From NCBI RefSeq assembly GCF_029222705.1, contig NZ_JARGZF010000001.1:678437-742436 (forward strand): a stretch of DNA of 64,000 nt, given 5' to 3'. This document shows positions 55,345 through 64,000 of this stretch, piece by piece. Source of the DNA: Knoellia sp. p5-6-4. Its GTDB lineage: Bacteria; Actinomycetota; Actinomycetes; Actinomycetales; Dermatophilaceae. A program made the translations under genes and the position numbers. Numbering within the stretch: the first letter of the stretch is position 1; every line of letters begins with the position of its first letter. The notes under the pieces are model-generated. The model saw only the letters and a program-made list of their open reading frames with translations. It was not told where the DNA came from and did no database searches.

Positions 55345-55437
55345 GTGAAGTTGGGTGGGAGTTCTGCGGGGCCACCTCCCGGATCCGGGGCGGCCTGCCA
55401 GCCGAGCAACGCGGGATCTCCGCGGCGAGGGGGCTGG

Positions 55438-55485
55438 CTACCGGAACTCGCCGCGGCGGTGAATGAGTACGACCTGCCGCGTCAT
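55438..55485 (-). CDS. Leader peptide MTRQVVLIHRRGEFR
   Basis: A 15-aa frame, ATG 55485 to TAG 55438, with a Val-Val-Leu-Ile run at residues 5-8. A TACCCT box ends 7 nt upstream, so the mRNA would begin at this ATG, as for known actinobacterial leader peptides. A perfect 16-bp NdgR-like operator lies further upstream. It resembles a branched-chain attenuator leader, but the downstream gene is a 26-codon frame, not an enzyme. Confidence 0.55.
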   Translation of the reverse strand: MTRQVVLIHRRGEFR

Positions 55486-55492
55486 GTCTTCG

Positions 55493-55498
55493 AGGGTA
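55493..55498 (-). promoter_or_regulatory. Minus-10 box (TACCCT) for the VVLI leader transcript
   Basis: TACCCT on the minus strand ends 7 nt before ATG 55485, the same spacing as at ffh and coaD. Confidence 0.5.
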
Positions 55499-55537
55499 CG
55501 AGGACGTCCAACTATCCGATACCGCTTTCCCACCTAG

Positions 55538-55553
55538 TGAGACGAGGGTCTCA
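55538..55553. promoter_or_regulatory. Perfect NdgR/LtbR-like operator
   Basis: TGAGACGAGGGTCTCA, arms perfectly complementary, 53 bp upstream of the leader ATG. It is the best of the three matching sites in the window, and it serves no known enzyme gene directly. Confidence 0.6.
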
Positions 55554-55586
55554 CGTCACGCCCCTTCCCTGCCTGGCCGCAGACAG

Positions 55587-55625
55587 CGGTATGCCGCGTG
55601 CGCGAGGTGCGCACGCGGCATACCG
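55587..55625 (-). terminator. serA terminator built from an inverted GTATGCCG pair
   Basis: 17-bp perfect stem (CGGTATGCCGCGTGCGC) with a 5-nt loop, 27 bp after the serA stop. Confidence 0.85.
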
Positions 55626-55651
55626 GAAGAGGGCGGTGACCGCCGCGGACG

Positions 55652-57238
55652 TCAGCCGTCGAGGTCGACCACGCGGACCTCGGCGTCGATCTCGCCGGCG
55701 ATGGCATGGACGACGTCGCTGGGGATGGCGCTGTCGACGGTGAGGGCGACCAGGGCACGGCCACCCTTCTCGTCACGGGCCACCTGCATGCCGCCGATGT
55801 TGACGTCGGCCTCGCCGAGCAGGCGGCCGACGGCGCCGACGATGCCGGGGCGGTCGCGGTAGGTGAAGAAGGCCATGTGCTCCGACAGGGGAACCTCGAG
55901 GTCGAAGCCGTTGATGCCCACGATCTTCTCGACCATGCGGGGGCCGGTCAGCGTGCCGGCGACGCTGACGATCGTGCCGTCGGCGAGCGTCCCGCGCAGG
56001 GTGGTGACGTTGCGGAAGTCCTGCGAGGCCGGGTCGGTGAGCAGGCGCGCCTCGACCCCGCGCTGCTCGGCCAGCAGGGGGGCGTTGACGTAGGTGACCG
56101 GGTCCTCGGTGAGGTCGGTGAACAGCCCCTTGAGCGCCGAGAGCTTCCAGACGCTGACGTCGTGCTCGGTGATCTCGCCGCGAACGTCGACATCGAGCTG
56201 CACCGGCACGGCACCTGCCACCGCGGTGAAGATGCGACCGAGCTTCTCGACGAGCGCGATGCCGGGGCGCACCTCCTCGGCGATGGCGCCGCCGGACACG
56301 TTGACCGCGTCGGGCACGAGGTCGCCGCCCAGCGCGAGGCGCACCGACTTGGCGACCGCGACGCCTGCCTTCTCCTGGGCCTCCTCCGTCGAGGCACCGA
56401 GGTGCGGGGTGACCACGACGGACTCGAACTCGAACAGCGGGCTCTCGGTGGTCGGCTCCTTTGCAAAGACGTCGATGCCGGCACCGGCCACGCGTCCCTC
56501 GCGCAGGGCCTCGGCGAGGGCCTCCTCGTCGACGATGCCGCCACGGGCCGCGTTGATGACGCGCACCGTCGGCTTGACCTTGGCCAGCGCCTCCTTGCCG
56601 ATGAGGCCGACCGTCTCCGGGGTCTTGGGCAGGTGGACGGTGATGAAGTCGCTCTGCTCGAGCAGCTCGTCGAGGCTGACGAGGTGCGCGCCGAGCTGCC
56701 CGGCCTTCTGCGCCGAGACGTAGGGGTCGTAGGCCAGGACGTGCATGCCAAAACCCTTGAGGCGCTCGGCGACCAGCTGGCCGATGCGCCCGAAGCCGAC
56801 GACGCCCACCTTCTTGTCGAGCAGCTCGACGCCGCCGTACCTGCTGCGCTTCCACGCGCCGTTCTTGAGGGCCTCGTTGGCCGGGGCGATGTTGCGTGCC
56901 GTGGCGAGCAGGAGGCCGACGGCGAGCTCGGCGGCCGAGGTGATGTTGGACGTCGGGGCGTTGACGACCATGACGCCCGCCTGGGTGGCCGCGGGCACAT
57001 CCACGTTGTCGAGGCCGACGCCGGCGCGCGCGATCACCTTGAGGTTCTTGGCGGCAGCGATCGCCTCGGCGTCCATCTTGGTCGCGGACCGCACGAGCAC
57101 CGCGTCGACCTCGGCCAGGGCGGGCAGGAGCTCGTCGCGGTTCGCACCGTCGCAGTGGCGGATCTCGAAGTCCGGCCCGAGGGCGTCGATGGTGGCGGGC
57201 GAGAGTTCCTCGGCGATCAGCACGATGGGCTTGGTCAC
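55652..57238 (-). CDS. serA: D-3-phosphoglycerate dehydrogenase SerA (long form)
   Basis: First enzyme of serine synthesis, 528 aa. The catalytic and NAD domains show VLVRSATKMDAEAIAAAKNL, ARAGVGLDNVDVPAAT, VGFGRIGQLVAERLKGFGMH near 150 and VINAARGGIVDEEALAEAL near 230 with the active-site Arg. An intervening ASB-type domain and a C-terminal ACT domain (NIGGMQVARDEKGGRALVAL) follow, as in the mycobacterial enzyme, which is inhibited by serine. GTG 57238 with AAGGAC upstream. Confidence 0.96.
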   Translation of the reverse strand: MTKPIVLIAEELSPATIDALGPDFEIRHCDGANRDELLPALAEVDAVLVRSATKMDAEAIAAAKNLKVIARAGVGLDNVDVPAATQAGVMVVNAPTSNITSAAELAVGLLLATARNIAPANEALKNGAWKRSRYGGVELLDKKVGVVGFGRIGQLVAERLKGFGMHVLAYDPYVSAQKAGQLGAHLVSLDELLEQSDFITVHLPKTPETVGLIGKEALAKVKPTVRVINAARGGIVDEEALAEALREGRVAGAGIDVFAKEPTTESPLFEFESVVVTPHLGASTEEAQEKAGVAVAKSVRLALGGDLVPDAVNVSGGAIAEEVRPGIALVEKLGRIFTAVAGAVPVQLDVDVRGEITEHDVSVWKLSALKGLFTDLTEDPVTYVNAPLLAEQRGVEARLLTDPASQDFRNVTTLRGTLADGTIVSVAGTLTGPRMVEKIVGINGFDLEVPLSEHMAFFTYRDRPGIVGAVGRLLGEADVNIGGMQVARDEKGGRALVALTVDSAIPSDVVHAIAGEIDAEVRVVDLDG

Positions 57239-57418
57239 GTGTCAGTCCTTCGTCGGTGTAGTCACGGGGAGGGGCGCGGTCCCCGCACTGCGTCAACAGG
57301 TGTCCGGCACGGCGCCGGCGCACCCGGTGGAGCGGGCGTGCGGGGCACCGCACTGTGCCTCGGTCAGCATACGACCGCGCTCACCATGTGGATGGGCGGT
57401 CCCGCCATGTGGTCGCCT

Positions 57419-57503
57419 CCCGGCAGCAACCTCTGCTAGCAGGGGTTGCTGCCGGGAGGGCAGGTTGCTGCGTACCTCGCGGGCTGCAACCTCTGCCGGG
57501 TGC
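57419..57503. repeat. Dispersed GCAGCAACCTCTGC repeat, copy 2
   Basis: Starts with a 13-bp perfect stem (CCCGGCAGCAACC, 57419-57431, with 57444-57456) and continues with GGTTGCTGC and CTGCAACCTCTGC units up to the MFS gene stop. GCAGCAACCTCTGCTAGCA at 57423 is identical to the copy at 35656. It likely terminates the leftward MFS gene. Confidence 0.8.
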
Positions 57504-58973
57504 TCAGTGCCGCACCGGCTCCATCACGTGGTCGTGCATCTCCTCGAGCTCCTTGCCCCGGGTCTCCTCGACCCACTTCCAGACGAAGAGCAGCGACAGC
57601 AGCGCGCACACCGCGTAGAAGCCGTAGGCCAGGCCGAGCGAGAGGTCCTTCAGCGAGGGGAACGTCACCGTGATGACCCAGTTGGCCACCCACTGGGCAG
57701 CCGCGGCCAGGGAAAGGGCTGCCGCCCGGATGCGGTTGGGAAACTTCTCCCCCAGCAGGACCCACACCATCGGGCCCCAGGACATGCCGAAGGCCACCAC
57801 GAAGAGGTTCGCCGCAACGAGGGCGATCGGGCCCTGCGCACCGGTGAGCTCGGGGGTCACGGTCCCGTCCGCCGCGGTGGTCGTGCTCGCCGTCCCGAAG
57901 ATGAACGCCATGGTCGCCAGCGTGACGGTCATGCCGACCGAGCCGATGAGCAGCAGCGGCCTGCGGCCGTAGCGGTCGACCGACGCGATGGCGATGAGGG
58001 TGGTCGCGATGTTCACGATCGAGGTGATGACGGTGATCTTGAACGAGTCGGCCTCGCTGAAGCCGACCGCCTCCCAGAGCACGTTGGAGTAGTAGAAGAT
58101 CACGTTGATCCCGACGAACTGCTGGAAGACCGACAGGCCGATGCCGACCCAGACGATGGGGAGCAGGCCCAGCGCCGGGCCGCGCAGGTCGCGCCACGAC
58201 GGCTTGCTCTCGCGGCGCAGGGTCTCGCGGATGCGCTCGATGCGCAGGTCGACGCCGTCGGCGCCGAGGAGCCGTCGGAGCACCGTGCGGGCCTCGCCCT
58301 CCTGCTGGGTGGCGACGAGGTAGCGCGGCGACTCGGGGATGGTGAGCGACAGGGCGCCGTAGATCACGGCCGGCACGAGCATGGCGATGAACATCCAGCG
58401 CCAGGCCTCCAGGCCCATCCACAGCACGTCCTTCGACGACCCGGCCGCGCCGGCGAGCAGGTAGTCCACGAGCAGCGACATGAAGATGCCGGTGACGATG
58501 GCCAGCTGCTGCAGCGACCCGAGCCGGCCGCGCACGTGCGCCGGTGAGACCTCCGCGATGTAGGCGGGGGCGATCACCGAGGCCACACCGACACCGATGC
58601 CACCGATGATGCGACCGAGCACCAGCAGCTCGAGGTTGGGCGCCAGGCCGGTGCCGATGGCGCTGACCAGGAAGAGCAGCGCGGCGACCCGCATGACGAA
58701 CAGCCGGCCGAACCTGTCGGCGAACCGGCCCGCGACAACGGCGCCGAGGGCCGCTCCCAGGAGCGCGGACGCGACGGCGAAGCCCAATGCCGCAGGCGCC
58801 ACCTCGAACCTGTCCTCGATGGCCGAGACCGCACCGTTGATGACGGCGCTGTCGTAGCCGAACAGGAAGCCGCCGAGGGCAGCGACGGAGGCGATGGAGA
58901 TGACTCGCCCGCTGCTGGGTGAGGCGTCGGCCTCGTCGGCCTCCGGTACTGGCACGGGTCGGTGGTCGCTCAT
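57504..58973 (-). CDS. Sugar porter of the major facilitator superfamily
   Basis: 12-helix proton/sugar symporter, 489 aa, of the SP family (XylE/GalP-like). Signature elements: GYDSAVINGAVSAIEDRF near residue 40, RFADRFGRLFVMRVAAL near 85, PESPRYLVA near 200, FQQFVGINVIFYYSNVLW near 265 and DRYGRRPLLLIG near 310. Substrate probably a hexose, pentose or inositol; not assignable. ATG 58973 is chosen over a longer frame. Monocistronic. Confidence 0.9.
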   Translation of the reverse strand: MSDHRPVPVPEADEADASPSSGRVISIASVAALGGFLFGYDSAVINGAVSAIEDRFEVAPAALGFAVASALLGAALGAVVAGRFADRFGRLFVMRVAALLFLVSAIGTGLAPNLELLVLGRIIGGIGVGVASVIAPAYIAEVSPAHVRGRLGSLQQLAIVTGIFMSLLVDYLLAGAAGSSKDVLWMGLEAWRWMFIAMLVPAVIYGALSLTIPESPRYLVATQQEGEARTVLRRLLGADGVDLRIERIRETLRRESKPSWRDLRGPALGLLPIVWVGIGLSVFQQFVGINVIFYYSNVLWEAVGFSEADSFKITVITSIVNIATTLIAIASVDRYGRRPLLLIGSVGMTVTLATMAFIFGTASTTTAADGTVTPELTGAQGPIALVAANLFVVAFGMSWGPMVWVLLGEKFPNRIRAAALSLAAAAQWVANWVITVTFPSLKDLSLGLAYGFYAVCALLSLLFVWKWVEETRGKELEEMHDHVMEPVRH

Positions 58974-59093
58974 GCAGGTCCTTCCTGGTGTTGCTGGGAC
59001 GGTCGTGGCCCGGACCAGTCTCGGCGCCGACCGGGCGGGGCGCACGCGCAGGACCCTAGGCGCTCGGCGGCCGCGGTCGCCAAAATGGTCCGC

Positions 59094-59846
59094 ATGGAGG
59101 TACTCGTCACCGGCGGCTCCGGCGCCCTGGGCTCCCTCGTGGTCTCAGAGCTGAGGCGGCGTGGCCATGACGCGAGACCGGCCAGCCGGCGCACAGGGGT
59201 CGACCTCGCGACAGGTGCCGGACTCGACGAGGCCGTTGCGGGGGTCGAGGCGGTCGTGCACTGCGCCACCCGGCCCCAGAGCCCCCAACAGGTCGACGTG
59301 GACGGGACTGGCCGGCTGGTGGCCGCTGCCGCCCGCCAGCCCGCGGTCCCGCACCTGGTCTACATCTCCATCGTGGGCTGCGACCTCAACCCCTTCCCCT
59401 ACTACCGGGCCAAGGCCGAGGTGGAACACCGGCTCCGGCAGTGGGGCAGGCCCGTCACCGTGGTGCGGTCCACCCAGTTCCACCCGTTCGCCGCTGCCGT
59501 CGCCCGGCTGCTGACCGTCGGCCCGATCGCGCTGACGGTGGGCGACCTGGCCGTGCAGCCGGCCGACCCCGCCTGGGTCGCCTCCCGGCTGGTGGACGTG
59601 GCCACCGGTCCTGCGCCGCAAGGCTTCTCACACACGACAGACCTCGCGGGACCTGACGTGTTCGCGATGGGCGAGATCGCTGGGCTGCTGCGCAGCCACG
59701 CCGGGAGGGCCGCGCCCCGTGTCGTGCGCTTCCCTCCTGTGGGCGGGGCGCTGCGCGCGTTCAGCGACCGCACCAACCTGCCGCGCGGTGAGGCCGAGGT
59801 CGGGGGGCAGCCCTTCGCGCAGTGGCTGGAGGACCAGCCGCGCTAG
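59094..59846 (+). CDS. NAD(P)-binding, NmrA/SDR-like protein
   Basis: A 250-aa atypical short-chain dehydrogenase. The nucleotide motif VTGGSGALGSLV lies at the N terminus, followed by VEAVVHCATRPQ and a YYRAKAEVEHRL segment where the usual YxxxK is replaced by Tyr-x-x-x-Ala-Lys. It resembles NmrA-type reductases or redox sensors. ATG 59094 or 59085 could be the start; the former gives the typical MEVLVTGG opening. Its TAG stop overlaps the next gene's stop on the opposite strand (CTAG). Confidence 0.78.
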   Translation: MEVLVTGGSGALGSLVVSELRRRGHDARPASRRTGVDLATGAGLDEAVAGVEAVVHCATRPQSPQQVDVDGTGRLVAAAARQPAVPHLVYISIVGCDLNPFPYYRAKAEVEHRLRQWGRPVTVVRSTQFHPFAAAVARLLTVGPIALTVGDLAVQPADPAWVASRLVDVATGPAPQGFSHTTDLAGPDVFAMGEIAGLLRSHAGRAAPRVVRFPPVGGALRAFSDRTNLPRGEAEVGGQPFAQWLEDQPR

Positions 59847-60325
59847 CGCGCGATCCCGTCGCGCTGGCGGCCGACCCGCCGCGCCACGAGCACGGTCACC
59901 GCCCCCACGACCGCGGCCATGCCGACGACCAGCAGCAGCCACGGCCCCACGGCACCGGTCAGCCACGCCTCCACCACGGCGAAGCCGACGGTCGTGTAGA
60001 CCGCGGCCCACACCAGGGACCCGACGACCGCGGCGGGCACGAACCGCGTCAGCGGCATCCGCAGCGCGCCGGAGGCGGCGATGACGGCCGTCTGGAAGCC
60101 CACCGTCAGGAACGACAGCGTCACGGCCGGAGCGCCCACCCGGCGCACGAACCGTTCCGCAGCCGCCACCGCCGGGCGGTCGAGGTGGCGCGAGAGCCGG
60201 GTCCGCTCTCCCCCGGCCCGCAGCCCCCGGCCGGCCCAGTAGGTCGCGTTCGAGCGCACCATGGCGCCGGCGAAGAAGAACAGGAACGTCGCGGCATACG
60301 GCCAGGAGTCGAAGGCCCCCGTCAC
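59843..60325 (-). CDS. DedA-like small membrane protein
   Basis: A 160-aa polytopic protein with about four hydrophobic segments: YAATFLFFFAGAMV at the N terminus, FLTVGFQTAVIAASGALRM in the middle, and WLLLVVGMAAVVGAVTVLVA near the end. The FxxRxxPxxR-like and GxxxxxxxxxGY-type pattern suggests the DedA/VTT family, but it is shorter than typical members. GTG 60325 follows GGGAGC. Role unknown; DedA relatives are lipid scramblases or flippases. Confidence 0.68.
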   Translation of the reverse strand: MTGAFDSWPYAATFLFFFAGAMVRSNATYWAGRGLRAGGERTRLSRHLDRPAVAAAERFVRRVGAPAVTLSFLTVGFQTAVIAASGALRMPLTRFVPAAVVGSLVWAAVYTTVGFAVVEAWLTGAVGPWLLLVVGMAAVVGAVTVLVARRVGRQRDGIAR

Positions 60326-60373
60326 CGCCGCGCTCCCGTGCTCACGGCTCCACCCTAGGCACCCCGGGACGAC

Positions 60374-60415
60374 GTATGCCGGTGGGCCACCTGCGACGGC
60401 GGCCCACCGGCATAC
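60374..60415 (-). terminator. ilvC terminator built from an inverted GTATGCCG pair
   Basis: 17-bp perfect stem (ACGTATGCCGGTGGGCC) with a loop of about 10 nt, 22 bp after the ilvC stop. Confidence 0.85.
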
Positions 60416-60437
60416 GTGGTGGTGCGGTGGAGCGGGG

Positions 60438-62089
<1,652 letters not shown>

Positions 62090-62097
62090 CTGCTCCC

Positions 62098-63915
62098 TCA
62101 CTCCTCGCGGTCCCAGGTCGGCGTCATGTTCCGCGCGATCTGGATGTCGTCGTTGCTCACGCCGGCCGGCACCATCGGCCAGACCATGGCGTCACGGTGC
62201 ACGACGAAGTCGACCACGACCGGCACGTCGTTGATCTCCATGGCCTTGCGGATCGTCTCGTCCACGTCCTCGGGCCGCTCGCACCGCAGGCCGACACATC
62301 CGTAGGCCTCGGCCAGCTTCACGAAGTCCGGGATGCGCCGGCCCACCGACGTGTGCAGGTCGGTGTTGGAGTAGCGCTCGTTGTAGAAGAGCGACTGCCA
62401 CTGGCGCACCATGCCCAGGCTGGAGTTGTTGATCACCGCGACCTTGATCGGGATGTCGTTGATGACACAGGTCGCCAGCTCCTGGTTGGTCATCTGGAAG
62501 CAGCCGTCACCGTCGATGGCCCAGACGGTGCGGCCCGGCTCGGCGACCTTGGCGCCCATCGCTGCCGGCACCGCGAAGCCCATGGTGCCGAGCCCGCCGG
62601 AGTTCACCCAGGAGTTCGGGCGCTCGTACTGCACGAACTGGGCCGCCCACATCTGGTGCTGGCCCACCCCGGCGACGAACACCGACTCAGGTCCGCTGAT
62701 CGCGCCCAGCCGCTCGATGACGTACTGCGGCGCCACCTCGGTGTCGTCCTCGGGGGCGCTGTAGCCGAGCGGGTAGGTCGACTTCCACTGCGCCGTCTCG
62801 TCGCGCCACGCGTCGTAGTCGCCGCTGCGGCCGGCCTCGTGGTCGGCGCGCACCGCGTCGATCAGGTCGGTGATGACGTCCTTGCAGTCACCGACGATCG
62901 GCACGTCGGCGGCCCGGTTCTTGGAGATCTCGGCCGGGTCGATGTCGGCGTGGATCACCTTGGCGAGGGGGGCGAACGTCGACAGCTGCCCGGTGACCCG
63001 GTCGTCGAAACGTGCGCCGAGGGTGATGAGCAGGTCGGCCTTCTGCAGTGCGGTGACGGCGGCCACCGACCCGTGCATGCCGGGCATGCCCAGGTGCAGC
63101 GGATGGCTGTCGGGCACCGTGCCGCGTGCCATCAAGGTGGTGACGACGGGGATCTGGGTCAGCTCCACGAACTTGCGCAGCTGGTCCGAGGCACCGGCCC
63201 GGATGACGCCACCGCCCACGTAGAACACCGGTCGCCTGGCCTCGGCGATGAGGCGCGCGGCCTCGCGGATCTGCTTGCTGTGCGGCCGCGCCACCGGCCG
63301 GTAGCCCGGCAGGTCGAACTTCGGCGGCCACGAGAACGTCGTCCGCGACTGCAGGGCGTCCTTGCTGATGTCGACGAGCACGGGCCCGGGACGGCCGGTC
63401 GAGGCGATGTGGAAGGCCTCGGCGATGACCCGTGGGATGTCGTCGGCGTTGGTCACGAGGTAGTTGTGCTTGGTGATCGGCATGGTGATGCCGCGGATGT
63501 CCGCCTCCTGGAAGGCGTCGGTGCCGATCGACGCCGAGCTCACCTGGCCGGTGATGGCCACCATGGGCACGGAGTCCATGTGCGCGTCGGCCAGCGGAGT
63601 CACGAGGTTGGTCGCGCCGGGGCCGGAGGTCGCCATGCAGACACCGACCTTGCCGGTCGCGCTGGCGTAGCCCTCGGCCGCGTGGCCGGCGCCCTGCTCG
63701 TGCCTGACGAGGATGTGGCGCACCTTCACCGAGTCGAGCAGCGGGTCGTAGGCCGGCAGGATCGCGCCGCCGGGGATGCCGAACACGGTGTCGACGTCCA
63801 TCGCCTCGAGGGAGAGCACCAGGCTCTGCGCGCCGGTGACCTCGACAGGGGTCTTGGCGCGGGCCTGCTGGGCAAGCTGGGCCGGGGATGGTGCTGCCGG
63901 CTTGGCGTCGCTCAC
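62098..63915 (-). CDS. ilvB: Acetolactate synthase large subunit IlvB
   Basis: ThDP- and FAD-dependent enzyme joining two pyruvates (or pyruvate and 2-ketobutyrate). 605 aa with [16 protein letters not shown] near 60 (catalytic Glu region [14 protein letters not shown] near 85), and the ThDP motif [20 protein letters not shown] near 475. GTG 63915 (VSDAKP) is chosen as the first plausible start after the leader; a longer frame runs into the leader U tract. Expression is probably attenuated, as judged from the leader remnant at 63976-64000. Confidence 0.95.
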   Translation of the reverse strand: MSDAKPAAPSPAQLAQQARAKTPVEVTGAQSLVLSLEAMDVDTVFGIPGGAILPAYDPLLDSVKVRHILVRHEQGAGHAAEGYASATGKVGVCMATSGPGATNLVTPLADAHMDSVPMVAITGQVSSASIGTDAFQEADIRGITMPITKHNYLVTNADDIPRVIAEAFHIASTGRPGPVLVDISKDALQSRTTFSWPPKFDLPGYRPVARPHSKQIREAARLIAEARRPVFYVGGGVIRAGASDQLRKFVELTQIPVVTTLMARGTVPDSHPLHLGMPGMHGSVAAVTALQKADLLITLGARFDDRVTGQLSTFAPLAKVIHADIDPAEISKNRAADVPIVGDCKDVITDLIDAVRADHEAGRSGDYDAWRDETAQWKSTYPLGYSAPEDDTEVAPQYVIERLGAISGPESVFVAGVGQHQMWAAQFVQYERPNSWVNSGGLGTMGFAVPAAMGAKVAEPGRTVWAIDGDGCFQMTNQELATCVINDIPIKVAVINNSSLGMVRQWQSLFYNERYSNTDLHTSVGRRIPDFVKLAEAYGCVGLRCERPEDVDETIRKAMEINDVPVVVDFVVHRDAMVWPMVPAGVSNDDIQIARNMTPTWDREE

Positions 63916-63975
63916 TTCGTCACCGATCGCTTTCTCCTGGTCCGCCGGCGAGACGCCGGCGGTGCTGCTCTGGCA

Positions 63976-64000
63976 CAAAAAAACCCTTCGTCCCCGCAGG
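63976..64000 (-). terminator. Right-edge remnant of an ilvB leader attenuator
   Basis: On the mRNA strand the window begins GCGGGGACGAAGGGTTTTTTTG: the 3' arm of a hairpin and a run of seven Ts, about 60 nt before ilvB. The leader peptide and the 5' arm lie outside the window. Confidence 0.5.

Overview
The window looks like chromosomal core sequence from a high-GC actinobacterium. The base composition, the many GTG starts, CofC (a coenzyme F420 gene), a DinB-type protein of the mycothiol-dependent superfamily, the HU protein with a long lysine-rich tail and the gene order suggest Micrococcales, probably near the Intrasporangiaceae or Dermatophilaceae. That placement is an inference from gene content; no 16S gene is present. 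I see no prophage, CRISPR array or insertion sequence.

Layout. 1-5.2 kb: assimilatory sulfate uptake (sbp-cysT-cysW-cysA), a TauE/SafE permease and the start of an Rrf2-family regulator. Two matching palindromes in front of sbp and of the permease are likely the regulator's sites. 5.2-9.9 kb: an amidohydrolase, a secreted Ca-binding-like protein, a hypothetical gene and ffh. 10-14 kb: nitrogen control (amtB-glnK-glnD). 14-24.9 kb: secretion, chromosome and translation genes (ftsY, smc, mutM, rnc, rpmF, yceD). 25-33.4 kb: an acyltransferase, coaD, rsmD, recG and a FakA-like protein, interrupted by a hemerythrin/HesB-like pair. 33.5-41.7 kb: rpmB, thiL, an orphan RAM-domain protein, ddl, gpsA, plsC, cofC and an HU/H1-like protein. 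42-64 kb: a dispersed branched-chain amino acid and serine region (leuCD, ndgR, gltX, cimA, ilvE, leuB, serA, ilvC, ilvH, ilvB) with two tRNA genes, two pseudogenes and several regulatory leaders.

How the parts work together. The amino acid genes cover much of Ile/Val/Leu synthesis, but leuA and ilvD are not in the window. Regulation appears layered. A 16-bp palindrome (TGARAY-N4-RTMTCA) occurs in the leuC/ndgR intergenic region, over the leuB promoter and upstream of an unrecognised leader/microprotein unit. Ribosome-mediated attenuators with Val/Ile-containing leader peptides precede cimA and probably ilvB. Many promoters place a TANNNT box 6-8 nt before the start codon, as expected for leaderless mRNAs.

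The most unusual signal is an octamer, GTATGCCG, which I counted 33 times on both strands. It is present in every coding frame and as inverted pairs forming three terminators. This is the pattern of DNA uptake sequences in Neisseria and Pasteurellaceae, but to my knowledge nothing like it is established in Actinobacteria.
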